NCBI GenBank assembly: GCA_964425255.1
Contig: CAYRMV010000089.1
Location: forward strand, 1 to 14,180
Reading direction: 5' to 3'
Source: CAYRMV01 sp964425255
GTDB taxonomy: Bacteria; Bacteroidota; Bacteroidia; Flavobacteriales_D; Crocinitomicaceae
Length of the DNA: 14,180 bases
The notes beneath the pieces are model-generated. The model was not told the origin of the DNA. It was given only the letters and a program-made list of their open reading frames with translations, and did no database searches. Made by a program: the position numbers and the translations under genes. Shown here in pieces: positions 1 to 8,500 of the stretch (within the stretch, counting starts at the first letter, position 1; the number at the start of each line of letters is the position of its first letter).

Positions 1-202
1 TATTGTAGTTATTCACCAACAAGGTTCAGCCAGTTTGCTTCAACGAAAATTAAAATTAGGCTATAATCGTGCTGGTCGAATCGTTGATCAGTTAGAAGGA
101 TACGGAATTATTGGACCTTTCCAAGGAAGTAAAGCACGTGAAGTTTTGTATTCAGATGATCAAGCTTTAGAAGAATTTCTTCGATCTAAAGGTCTTGTTT
201 AA
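1..202 (+). CDS. ftsK: DNA translocase FtsK/SpoIIIE, C-terminal gamma domain (5' truncated)
   Basis: Only the last 66 codons are present, read in the frame that starts at base 2 and stops with TAA at 200-202. The peptide holds QRKLKLGYNRAGRIVDQLE, then GYGIIGP and GSKAREVL. This is the winged-helix gamma domain that ends FtsK/SpoIIIE proteins and reads the polar KOPS-type sequences that orient the motor. The full protein is a septal membrane-anchored ATPase that pumps chromosomal DNA through the closing septum and helps resolve dimers. The membrane and motor parts lie upstream of the window. It is followed by lolA, an order I know from many Bacteroidetes. Family identity is very secure. The gene name assumes the chromosomal FtsK and not a plasmid paralogue, which the lolA neighbour supports. 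Confidence 0.93.
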   Translation, partial: IVVIHQQGSASLLQRKLKLGYNRAGRIVDQLEGYGIIGPFQGSKAREVLYSDDQALEEFLRSKGLV

Positions 203-268
203 TGGGATATGTTTTTGTTGATATAAATAATTAGCAAGAACTTAACATGATTATTTGGCACAATTTGT

Positions 269-276
269 GATATTTG
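269..276 (+). promoter_or_regulatory. Possible -7 element upstream of lolA
   Basis: GATATTTG matches the Bacteroidetes -7 consensus TAnnTTTG at all but the first fixed base and ends 19 bases before the lolA ATG. No clear -33 TTTG lies at the usual distance. The 93-base gap after ftsK has no hairpin with a T-run, so read-through from ftsK is equally possible. Confidence 0.3.
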
Positions 277-295
277 TACCGAAAAATAAGTCAAA

Positions 296-934
296 ATGAA
301 ATTTCTATTAACATTTTTAGCATTCACATTGGTTTCTGTAACTTTTGGCCAAGATGCTAAATCACAGGCAATTCTTGATAAATTGTCGTCAAAGATGAAA
401 GCACAAAAGTCTTTTTATATTGAATTTAGTGCAACCATTAAAAATACTTCGAACGGATCGAATCAAAGTGAAATTGGAAAAGGTTGGGTAAAAGGTGATA
501 AGTTTTATGCATCTTACGGTGAAAACACCATCATTTCCAACGGTATGAAAACTTGGACGATTGTCAAGGACGAGAAACGTGTTTACGAAGCGAGTGCAAC
601 TGCAAACGACGAGGACAATATGAATCCAAAAAAGTTAATGACCATTTGGGAAACTGGATTCAACAACAAATACGATAAAGAAGAAAAATTGGATGGTGAA
701 GCGGTACACGTTATTAATTTGTATCCGAAAAACCCAAAAAGTGTAGATTACCATACCATCATTTTGTACATTTCTAAGTCTGATAATGAACTTAAGAAAG
801 CGGTAATGAAAGCAAAAGATGGAACAACGATGACTTATACATTGACAAAGTTTACTTCCAATCCTTCCGTTGAAGAGGATAAGTTCGTTTTTGATCCTAA
901 GAAATATCCGGGATATAAAGTAGTGAAAGATTAA
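296..934 (+). CDS. lolA: Outer-membrane lipoprotein carrier protein LolA
   Basis: This is a periplasmic chaperone that takes mature lipoproteins from the inner-membrane Lol ABC transporter to the outer membrane. The 212-residue length is normal for the family. Residues 1-18 form a signal peptide (KFLLTFLAFTLVSVTFG, then QD), so the mature protein is periplasmic and carries no lipobox cysteine. The rest reads as the LolA half-barrel: ILDKLSSKMKAQKSFYIEF near the N-terminus, GWVKGDKFYASYG, then ISNGMKTWTIV, and near the end DKFVFDPKKYPG, the usual last strand. The ATG at 296 follows an A-rich leader (TCAAA), typical for this phylum. It sits directly after ftsK, a common Bacteroidetes neighbour, and is closed by a terminator at 956-980. 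In this region its clients would include lipoproteins such as GldJ and the 69-residue lipoprotein; that link is inference. Confidence 0.9.
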   Translation: MKFLLTFLAFTLVSVTFGQDAKSQAILDKLSSKMKAQKSFYIEFSATIKNTSNGSNQSEIGKGWVKGDKFYASYGENTIISNGMKTWTIVKDEKRVYEASATANDEDNMNPKKLMTIWETGFNNKYDKEEKLDGEAVHVINLYPKNPKSVDYHTIILYISKSDNELKKAVMKAKDGTTMTYTLTKFTSNPSVEEDKFVFDPKKYPGYKVVKD

Positions 935-955
935 TCGATATTTATATCAATTCAG

Positions 956-980
956 AAGGGGCGTTTAAGCCCCTTTTTTT
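956..980 (+). terminator. Rho-independent terminator after lolA
   Basis: A perfect 7-bp stem, AAGGGGC pairing with GCCCCTT, closes a 6-base loop (GTTTAA). Seven T (974-980) follow, the first two of them within the stem. It begins 21 bases after the lolA stop and lies between convergent lolA and murF. The T-run is on the plus strand, so it mainly ends the ftsK-lolA transcript. Confidence 0.85.
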
Positions 981-1017
981 GTTGTGTATCTTACTTAATT
1001 TTAATAATCGAATCAAA

Positions 1018-2298
1018 TTACAAAAAGGGAACTAGACTTTCTAGACCAACCCCTCTCGATCCTTTTAATAGAATCAATTTATTGGATAAATCTGTAGTTT
1101 TAGTAAATTCAATGAAGCTTTCTTTGTCTTCAAAATGCTCATACGGTGATTCATTCTCCAAACTTTTGAAACGTTTACCTACGAAAAAAGCGTGTAATTT
1201 TAATTCCTGACACAATTGAATGATCGTTAGGTGTTCTGCAACGGATTCTTCACCAAGTTCAAACATATCGCCTAGAATGGCTATTTTATCCTTATTTTCT
1301 GTTTGAGCAAAACTTTCTAAAGCCGAACGCATGCTACTTGGGTTTGCATTATATGCATCCAAGATTAAGGTATTTCGATCTGTTTTATGTATTTGAGATC
1401 GGTTATTGCTCGGAGTGTATGATTGAATTGCATCCGAAATCAATTCTTGTGATACGTCAAAGTAGTTTCCAATGCAAATAGCAGCCAGAAAATTATAAAA
1501 ATTATACTTGCCAATCATTTTCGTTTCGATTGCATCAGACCTGAAATCAGCTTTCTTCCATCGTAATGAAACAAATGGGTTTAAACCAATTAATTCTCCA
1601 ATTAGATCATTTTGATCGTTTATTCCGAAGGAAATATGTTGGATATTTTTTGGCACATGTTGGGATAAAATAGGGTCATCTCCATTGTAAAACAAGGTGC
1701 CATTTACTTGTTCTACTGCTTCGTACAATTCTTTTTTTGTTTTTAGTACGCCTTCAAAATCCATAAAACCTTCTAAGTGCGCCTTTCCGATATTGGTGAT
1801 TATTCCATAATTTGGTTCAGCAATCAAGCAAAGTTCTTCAATATCTTTGAATTTGTTTGCACCCATTTCGATTACTGCAAAGGAATGTTCTTTCGTTAAT
1901 CTCAATAATGTTAAGGGAACTCCAATGTGGTTGTTTAAATTCCCTTGGGTAAATAAAACATTGTATTTTTTAGAAAGTACTGTGCTGACTAGTTCTTTTG
2001 TACTTGTTTTACCATTGCTGCCTGTTATCCCTAAAACAGGAATGTCGAATTTTTTACGGTGATGATTTGCTAGTTGTTGTAAATAGATAAGGCAATCTTC
2101 AACCAAAAATAGGGAATCATTTGTTGCAAACTCAGCTTCATCTACTACTACATATTTCGCCCCTGCATCTAAAGCTTGTTGAGCAAAAGTATTTCCATTG
2201 AAGTTAGCCCCTTTTAAACAAATAAAAAGACAATCTTTTTCTATATTTCTTGTGTCAGTACAAACACCTGATGTTTCGTAAAATAGTTCGAAATTCAT
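1018..2298 (-). CDS. murF: UDP-N-acetylmuramoyl-tripeptide--D-alanyl-D-alanine ligase MurF
   Basis: This cytoplasmic Mur ligase joins D-Ala-D-Ala to UDP-MurNAc-tripeptide using ATP, the last soluble step in building the muramyl pentapeptide. The N-terminal substrate domain (about 1-85) contains TDTRNIEKDCLFICLKG, the MurF-type uridine-binding segment. The ATP P-loop is GITGSNGKTSTKE at 90-102, followed by TQGNLNNHIGVPLTLL (117-132) and EMGAN (144-148). The central domain has ITNIGKAHLEGF, and the C-terminal domain has NNRSQ (298-302), DAYNANPSSM (314-323), LGDMFELG and LKGSRGVGLE (411-420). The length of 426 residues is slightly short of the usual 430-460 but every domain is present. MurF next to GldJ is an arrangement I know from flavobacteria. 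Its start lies 12 bases beyond a terminator, so expression by read-through or a leaderless transcript must be considered. Confidence 0.95.
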   Translation of the reverse strand: MNFELFYETSGVCTDTRNIEKDCLFICLKGANFNGNTFAQQALDAGAKYVVVDEAEFATNDSLFLVEDCLIYLQQLANHHRKKFDIPVLGITGSNGKTSTKELVSTVLSKKYNVLFTQGNLNNHIGVPLTLLRLTKEHSFAVIEMGANKFKDIEELCLIAEPNYGIITNIGKAHLEGFMDFEGVLKTKKELYEAVEQVNGTLFYNGDDPILSQHVPKNIQHISFGINDQNDLIGELIGLNPFVSLRWKKADFRSDAIETKMIGKYNFYNFLAAICIGNYFDVSQELISDAIQSYTPSNNRSQIHKTDRNTLILDAYNANPSSMRSALESFAQTENKDKIAILGDMFELGEESVAEHLTIIQLCQELKLHAFFVGKRFKSLENESPYEHFEDKESFIEFTKTTDLSNKLILLKGSRGVGLESLVPFL

Positions 2299-2310
2299 TT
2301 TTTAAAGCAT

Positions 2311-2337
2311 AAAAAAACCCACCGTAAAGATGGGTTT
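2311..2337 (-). terminator. Terminator after gldJ, immediately before murF
   Basis: Read on the minus strand, AAACCCATC pairs with GGTGGGTTT (9 bp including one G-U pair) around a 5-base loop TTTAC. Seven T follow from the start of the final TTT (2317-2311). It starts 20 bases after the gldJ stop and its T-run ends 12 bases before the murF ATG, so murF has almost no room for an independent conventional promoter. Confidence 0.8.
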
Positions 2338-2357
2338 AATATTATTCAAAGAAAAGT

Positions 2358-4400
2358 TTATTTTTTCTTTTTCTTATTTTTTTTATCGTAATTCATTCCA
2401 GTAGGACTTCCAACACGATCCATTGCACAACGGAATCCGAGTGTACTCATGGATTGGTCTTCGTCTAAGAAGCGACGATTGGATCCAACTAACCAGTAAG
2501 CACGGTCTTTCCAAGAACCACCTTTGTAAACGCGTGATTTATCAGAAACCAAGGTTGTTGGCCAAGAAGTTCTATCACCTGGTTTAACTTGATTACCGTC
2601 TAAACCAAACTCTTCGTATTCACTTTGATACATAATCAAGTTTGCATCGCGAGTTGCTTGGTTAATCGCATTTTTACGGTCATCGTTGTTGTAGTAAATT
2701 GAACTTTCGATATCACCATCTAAATAATCAATGTAATCATCACGACGGTAGTTCAAACGTCCAATGTTTTCTTCTTCAGTCACATTGCGGTATTTCATTC
2801 TACCTGGTGTGTTTAGAACATAAGAAGCAAAGCCTTCACGAATGATTGTAATCACTTCAAAAGCATATTCTTCGTCAGGACCGTTTCTTAAATCATTTTC
2901 AAAAATATCTTCGAATATTAACTCTTGAACCATTGCAGAAGCTTCGATGTCGTATTTTTCATTTTTCAATTCAATCGCGTCATCCAAAACCTTGTTGATT
3001 TTTGCTAACAATGCCAATTCTGTTGAATCTTTCACATTTTTATGAGAAACAAAGAATGGATCTGGTGCATAACCTCTGCGAGTTGGGTTTCTTGATTCAA
3101 TGTTTTTAGCCATTCCGATTGGAATGATTGTGTCATTTGGATTGTGCTTGTCAGCAGTTATGCGTTGGAAACGTACACGCTCAAACTCATTCAAATATTC
3201 TTTCATTCCATGAACGTCATACATTACGATTCCAGTTTTAGTATCCAAAGATCCAGCGTTATTAAGCTGTTTTGTTTTGAATACATTTCCACGGAAAGGA
3301 CGGAATTCATCAAAATCTTCTGAAGAAAGAGGGCGGTAAACATCTAATACCCACTCAGAAACATTTCCAGCCATGTTGTATAAACCGTAATCATTTGGCC
3401 AGTAAGCATCCACTGGAGCAGTTACATCAGCCCCATCGTTTAAGCGACCTGCAACCCCCATGTAGTCACCACGACCACGAACAAAGTTAGCTCTGATATC
3501 ACCTTGGAAAGTTTCATCATCTTGGCGAACCCAGTGACCATTCCATGGGTATAATTTTCTGTCAGTTACCACTTCAGAACCTTCTTGTAAGTTTCCAATT
3601 AGACCATAAGAAGCGAATTCCCATTCAGCTTCAGTTGGGAGGCGATAACGCGGTAAAAGAATTCCATCTTCCATACGTACATTACGTACGCCTAATTTTT
3701 TTCCTTGTCGCTCAGGATTAGAAGGATCTAAATCTTGGATTTTGTTTGAATTAGACTCTTCATAATCATATTGACCAGCTAAGTATGCGTCTGTATCGAA
3801 GATTTGTTCGTTTTCAGCATTCGTATTGAATTTCAATACACCTTCTCGAATTAAGACGTATTCGTTAACACGATCCGTTCTCCACTTACAGTAGTCATTT
3901 GCTTGTAACCAAGATACACCAACAACTGGATAATCACGGTATGCAGGGTGTCTCAAGTAATAGTCAACATACTTTTCATTGAAACCTAGTGGTGATCTCC
4001 AACACAAAGTGTCTGGCAATGCATTTTTGTATACCATTGGATATTGCTTATATGCACGGCCTACCCAGTATAAGTATTCTAACCAATGAAAGTTAGTCAC
4101 CTCTGTTTGATCCATATAAAATGAAGATACAGTTACACGAGCTGGACGGTTGTTGTTATCAAACATAACATCTTGTTCCGAACGACCCATCGTAAATGTT
4201 CCACCTTCTACTAAAACCAATCCTGGACCAGTCTCTTGGTCGATGAAAGGTACTTTTTGAAAACCTCCTTGGTCTGGGTTGTTGTAATCCCAACCTGTAG
4301 ACGAAGAACGTTCTCTCTGACAAGAAGTTGCTAATGCGATAGCAACGATAGAAAGAGAGAAAAATCGTAGCATTTTCATATTTTTTGCTTGTTTTTTCAT
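2358..4400 (-). CDS. gldJ: Gliding motility / T9SS lipoprotein GldJ (SUMF1/FGE-like fold)
   Basis: GldJ is an outer-membrane lipoprotein needed for gliding and for stable type IX secretion in Flavobacterium. Residues 1-26 are a lipoprotein signal ending in the lipobox ATSC with Cys27; Met8 or Met10 could also be the start. The SUMF1 fold begins at VEGGTFTMG (64-72), with YRLPTEAEWEFASYG (252-266) and YNMAGNVSEWVLDVY (341-355). It resumes at YKGGSWKDRAYW (625-636) and ends with GFRCAM (655-660). Between the last two blocks lies an insertion of about 270 residues. The two catalytic cysteines of true formylglycine-generating enzymes, expected just after KGGSW, are missing, so it is probably structural. 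At 680 residues it is longer than the GldJ I know (around 560). The protein ends in DKKNKKKKK. GldK is the main alternative, but murF, porU and porV as neighbours favour GldJ. Confidence 0.87.
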   Translation of the reverse strand: MKKQAKNMKMLRFFSLSIVAIALATSCQRERSSSTGWDYNNPDQGGFQKVPFIDQETGPGLVLVEGGTFTMGRSEQDVMFDNNNRPARVTVSSFYMDQTEVTNFHWLEYLYWVGRAYKQYPMVYKNALPDTLCWRSPLGFNEKYVDYYLRHPAYRDYPVVGVSWLQANDYCKWRTDRVNEYVLIREGVLKFNTNAENEQIFDTDAYLAGQYDYEESNSNKIQDLDPSNPERQGKKLGVRNVRMEDGILLPRYRLPTEAEWEFASYGLIGNLQEGSEVVTDRKLYPWNGHWVRQDDETFQGDIRANFVRGRGDYMGVAGRLNDGADVTAPVDAYWPNDYGLYNMAGNVSEWVLDVYRPLSSEDFDEFRPFRGNVFKTKQLNNAGSLDTKTGIVMYDVHGMKEYLNEFERVRFQRITADKHNPNDTIIPIGMAKNIESRNPTRRGYAPDPFFVSHKNVKDSTELALLAKINKVLDDAIELKNEKYDIEASAMVQELIFEDIFENDLRNGPDEEYAFEVITIIREGFASYVLNTPGRMKYRNVTEEENIGRLNYRRDDYIDYLDGDIESSIYYNNDDRKNAINQATRDANLIMYQSEYEEFGLDGNQVKPGDRTSWPTTLVSDKSRVYKGGSWKDRAYWLVGSNRRFLDEDQSMSTLGFRCAMDRVGSPTGMNYDKKNKKKKK

Positions 4401-4414
4401 TTGTTACAGAATTG

Positions 4415-4422
4415 CAAAGTTA
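4415..4422 (-). promoter_or_regulatory. Candidate -7 promoter element for gldJ
   Basis: On the minus strand the sequence TAACTTTG is an exact match to the Bacteroidetes -7 consensus TAnnTTTG. It ends 14 bases before the gldJ ATG, inside the 61-base gap after the porP/sprF-like gene. No clear -33 TTTG is seen at the normal spacing. It suggests that gldJ can be transcribed separately from its upstream neighbour. Confidence 0.45.
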
Positions 4423-4461
4423 CTTGCATAAACGAAATTCCGAAGAAAAGTTACATTTTTT

Positions 4462-5448
4462 TTAAAAAGATGGACAAGAAATTGTTCTAAATCGGGTTGA
4501 TGGAGGTTTACAATTCACATTATATCCTAATGAGATTTCGTGTGAACCACCTGATACACCGTTGTTTAATTTAGAAACAGTAATATCATAGCTATATCCA
4601 ATTTTAAAAGTCCCTGTATTAATTCCTAAAGCCAAAATAAAGGCATCTCTATTTCGGAACCATGCTCCAGCCGTAAACGCACTGTATTTAACATACGTAC
4701 CAATATTCATCTCCATAAAACCTTGTTGGTATTGGAAAATGATGTTTGGCATAATAGACGTTGTGTTTGTATACTTAGATTTCTTTCCCAATTTAATATC
4801 AGCTCCCATGTGACCTGTAAATCGCATAGGTAGCGGAGATTCACCAACAATCATTGATTCGTCAGGAGTATTCAAGTGGTGAACAGCCCCTCCAAAGAAA
4901 AACTTTTTAGAATATCCAACAAAACCTGCTGATGCATCAAAGAAACCACGTGTTCCCAAAGATCCATTTAAGTTTCCTCGTGGTACATCTCCTGTATTGT
5001 AAATGAATCCGCGTCGAGCATCAATCATATCACCAAAAGTAAGTTTGTCCCAATCTAAGAACTTTTGATACCAAGCAGCTCTTGCACCAAATAACAAAGA
5101 GAATTTTCTGTTAACGGGTAAGTGATAAGAGTAAACAAGCCCAAGCATTGATGTGTTGATAGTACCTTTACCTTGTTGATCGTGAGTAGCCAAAACCCCA
5201 AAACCACCTGAAATGTTTTTGAAATATTGGTCGTAAGAAACGCTGTATGTTACAAAGTTTCCAGATAAACTAGGCCATTGGTTACGGTAGTTAGCCGCAA
5301 AGCGTGGACATCCATTTGACCCAGCAAAAGCAGGATTCAAATAGATTGGGTTTGCATAGAACTGCGTAAACGTCGGATCTTGTGCAATTAGATTTTGTAG
5401 AGATAATACTCCAACAAAAGTCAGTACAATATGTTTTAGTCTTTTCAT
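4462..5448 (-). CDS. PorP/SprF-family type IX secretion outer-membrane protein
   Basis: Members of this family are outer-membrane beta-barrel proteins. SprF assists export and surface attachment of the adhesin SprB, and PorP belongs to the T9SS PorP-PorE trans-envelope unit. A signal peptide covers about residues 1-22 (LSLQNLIAQ, then DP). The mature start shows the family hallmark DPTFTQFYANPIYLNPAFAG (24-43), then NYRNQWPSLSG and YSVSYDQYF. Alternating hydrophobic strands fill the body, and the C-terminus is FRTISCPSF, the usual family ending. The length of 328 residues is typical. It lies 61 bases upstream of gldJ on the same strand and diverges from porU. Bacteroidetes genomes carry many paralogues, usually next to a large adhesin with a type B C-terminal signal; none is seen here. 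The family is certain, while core PorP versus a SprF-like paralogue cannot be decided. Confidence 0.88.
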   Translation of the reverse strand: MKRLKHIVLTFVGVLSLQNLIAQDPTFTQFYANPIYLNPAFAGSNGCPRFAANYRNQWPSLSGNFVTYSVSYDQYFKNISGGFGVLATHDQQGKGTINTSMLGLVYSYHLPVNRKFSLLFGARAAWYQKFLDWDKLTFGDMIDARRGFIYNTGDVPRGNLNGSLGTRGFFDASAGFVGYSKKFFFGGAVHHLNTPDESMIVGESPLPMRFTGHMGADIKLGKKSKYTNTTSIMPNIIFQYQQGFMEMNIGTYVKYSAFTAGAWFRNRDAFILALGINTGTFKIGYSYDITVSKLNNGVSGGSHEISLGYNVNCKPPSTRFRTISCPSF

Positions 5449-5494
5449 TCAAAAATGAATAATAGCATTGAATACTAGAACGGAATTTTCCCCA

Positions 5495-5502
5495 CAATGT
5501 TA
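5495..5502 (-). promoter_or_regulatory. Weak candidate -7 element for the porP/sprF-like gene
   Basis: TAACATTG on the minus strand differs from TAnnTTTG at one fixed base and lies 46 bases before the start codon. The 137-base divergent gap (5449-5585) must contain promoters in both directions, but no better match is seen for this side and no -33 element is evident. Confidence 0.22.
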
Positions 5503-5564
5503 CAAAAAAATTATTAAATGTTTCACATGAATGATTATTCGTACCACAATAAACAATATTCAAC

Positions 5565-5572
5565 TACGTTTT
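5565..5572 (+). promoter_or_regulatory. Weak candidate -7 element for porU
   Basis: TACGTTTT differs from TAnnTTTG at the last base and ends 13 bases before the porU ATG at 5586, a spacing close to that of the better gldJ element. CAATTTTG at 5600-5607, inside the annotated start of porU, is another one-mismatch match and would fit translation from Met9 or Met11. Confidence 0.22.
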
Positions 5573-5585
5573 TTTATCAAATGCC

Positions 5586-8500
5586 ATGAATTTTTTTCAA
5601 TTTTGTTCTATGAATATGAATTTAAATAATCCTAAATCAATTTTGTTTATTCCGAAAAGGATATTCCTTGTCATCTTGTTATTTGTTACAACAAATATAG
5701 CATTTTCTCAAGTTTATCTTTTTGATGCTGAATGGAATGGTAAGGAAGAAGTGTTTTTTCAAGATCAAACATACGCTTTTCCTAAATCACCAAATCTTGC
5801 TTTCATAGGCCCTGAACTTCGTTTAGACTTTCGTAACAAATTAGATGAAGGTTTTCATTATGAAGCAGATGTGATTAATTTAACATTTTCATCTTTATCC
5901 GCCGAAGATTTAACGTATTTAACAGTAAGTAAACTTGCAGTTCCCAAAAAGGTAAATTTGGAAGTGAAAGTTTCTACCTCAAAAAATGAACCATCTTTGG
6001 TCGTTTCTGCTTTCCCATATGTTAATGAAAATGGGCAGCTAAAAAAAATACAACAAATTCAAGTTTCTGTTACTAACAAAGGTGCTGTTTCTACACTTAT
6101 AGCAAAGGATTTTGTCGCAAACTCTGTTTTATCCGATCCATCAAGTCAATGGTTTAAGATTGCTGTTTTATCGGATGGAATTTATAAGTTGGATTATTCT
6201 TATCTTTCATCTATTGGTGTCAATGTTTCCAATTTAAACCCACAACACATTCACATATATGGCAATGGATCGGGTCGTTTGCCCGAACAAAATTGGATTT
6301 ACCGTCCAGATGATTTGGTTAAAAATCCTATTATGGTTGTAGGTGAAGGAGACGGAAGTTTTGATCAAGGTGATTATGTTTTGTTTCATGGTTTTGGCCC
6401 CAATCGCTGGTATCAATCGGGTAGTACATTTGTACACGATTTGAATCCATACACGACACAAGCTTTTTATTTTATTCGAATTTCATCATCTGAACCTCCA
6501 CTTCGTGTTCAAGATCAAGCATCATTAACAAATCCAACGGATGTAGTTACGTCGTTTAATCATTATGCTGTTCATGATGTTGAAACTCGGTCTTTGGTCG
6601 GAGGAGGACAGCGTTTTTATGGCGAATTGTTTGATGAAAGTTTGGTTCAAACATTTAATTTTTCTGTTCCGAATGCGATTACTGCTGATTCGGCGCGTTT
6701 TCGTGTAGCAATGGCATCTAATTCAGGTGGTGCAACAGCTCGTTTTTCAGTAGGTTCAACCAATTTTCACACCAAGTTAATTCCTTCTTCGGTGAGTGAT
6801 TATTCTCGGATTGATGAAGCTTTTCGAACTTCGGTTACATCTTCGAATATTCCATTGACAATTACAGTGAATCGTCCGAACGCATCCATTTTGACGTATT
6901 TGGATTACATTATGTTGAACGTTCGACGTGGATTAGTGTTCAATGGAGGAGCTTTGTATTTTAGAGATTTAAACTCAATTGGAGTTGGGAAAAAAAGTGA
7001 ATTTACTATTTCCAATGCACCACAAGGTTTGATTGTTTGGGATATTACCAATCGAACTAATCCAATTCGTATGGCGGGTGAATGGTCGTCCAATCAGTAT
7101 CGATTTACTGTAGCAACTGATACCTTGCGTCAATTTGTTGCTTTTGATGCCAATGCTTATGCTCAACCTTCTTTCGCAGGTATGGTAGCACAACAGAATT
7201 TACATGGATTAGAAGTAGCAGATTTAGTGATTGTTTCGAACGCTTCTTTTCTTGCACAAGCCAATCGACTAGCTGATTTGCATCGTTCGGAGGGCTTGAC
7301 TGTTCATGTTGTAACCAATGAACAAGTTTTTAATGAATTTTCTGGAGGAGCTCAAGATCCAACGGGAATTCGCTGGTTTATGAAAATGTTTTACGATCGA
7401 GCAAATGGGGATGTTACCAAAATGCCGAAACATTTGCTTTTGTTTGGCGATGGAACCTATGATCCTAAAAATATTATTTCAAATGTAAATTATGTGATGA
7501 CCTATCAGTATGCAAATTCAGAGTCACACATCGATGCCTTAGTTTCGGACGACTATTTTGGTTTGTTGGATGATGATGAATCTATCAGTTTTTTAGATGA
7601 TATGGATATTGGAGTTGGAAGATTATTGATTTCGGATCAGCAAACAGCCAAAGAGCAAGTAGATAAGATTGAAACCTACATGAAAAATGGAAACCCAACG
7701 GGTGTAGACAATGAAAATGTATGTTGTGGGGGAACTTCCAATAAATATGGGAATTTTGGAGATTGGCGCTTGAATTATGTTCAGATTACGGATGATGAAG
7801 AAGGTGGTTGGTTTATCAATAATGATGCAGAACCTCAAGTGAATCATGTGAAAACAAATCACCCGGAAATGAATGCAGATAAATTGTATACAGATGCATA
7901 TCCGCAAGTAACTTTGGCTGGAGGACAGCGTTATCCGGAGGTTTTTGATGGGATTTCGGAACGAATTCAACGTGGCTCGTTGGTGATGAACTACATTGGA
8001 CATGGAGGAGAAGCGGGTGCTGCTGAAGAGCGAATTATTACAATTCCACAAATTCAATCTTGGAATAATGGACCGAGATATCCCCTTTTTGTCTCTGCAA
8101 CGTGTGAATTTACCAAGTATGATGATCCCAAGCGTATGTCTGCAGGAGAATTGGTATCATTAAATCCGACAGGCGGCGCGATTGCTTTGATGACAACAAC
8201 GCGTTCGGTTTATTTTTCGGTTAATACAAATATTGGTCGACGATTCTACGAAAATGTATTTTTGAGAGACAACAATTTGGAACCACTTACTTTTGGAGAG
8301 ATCATTCGAAAAACCAAAAATCAATCTACTTCAGGGGATAACAAACGTAGTTTTACTTTGATTGGAGATCCTGCATTGAAGTTGGCTTTACCTCGTTTGA
8401 AAGTGGTAGTAGACAGTATTAATGGTTTTCCAGTGAATCAATACCAAGATACGGTGGAGGCATTAAGTAAAATGCGTGTTTCAGGGCATTTGGAAGATCA

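Noticed and set aside
203..295. Possible small RNA or riboswitch in the ftsK-lolA gap
   Set aside because: The 93 bases are AT-rich with no convincing stem or conserved aptamer pattern; only a weak -7-like element is visible.
2358..4400. Functional formylglycine-generating enzyme (sulfatase activator)
   Set aside because: The SUMF1 fold is present but the catalytic cysteines are absent, no sulfatase gene is nearby, and the neighbours fit GldJ.
5291..5563. 90-codon minus-strand reading frame starting in the porP-porU gap
   Set aside because: It overlaps the porP/sprF-like gene in another frame, its product is rich in Cys and Trp with no recognisable pattern, and the overlapping frame is clearly a real protein.
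5581..5589. Two-codon upstream frame ATG-CCA-TGA whose stop overlaps the porU start codon
   Set aside because: It could affect initiation, but such short overlaps arise easily by chance and the true porU start (5586, 5610 or 5616) is itself uncertain.
7623..8057. 144-codon minus-strand frame inside porU
   Set aside because: It lies entirely antisense to the catalytic part of porU, has no leader or motif, and its Ile/His/Ser-rich composition is what antisense of this coding sequence gives.
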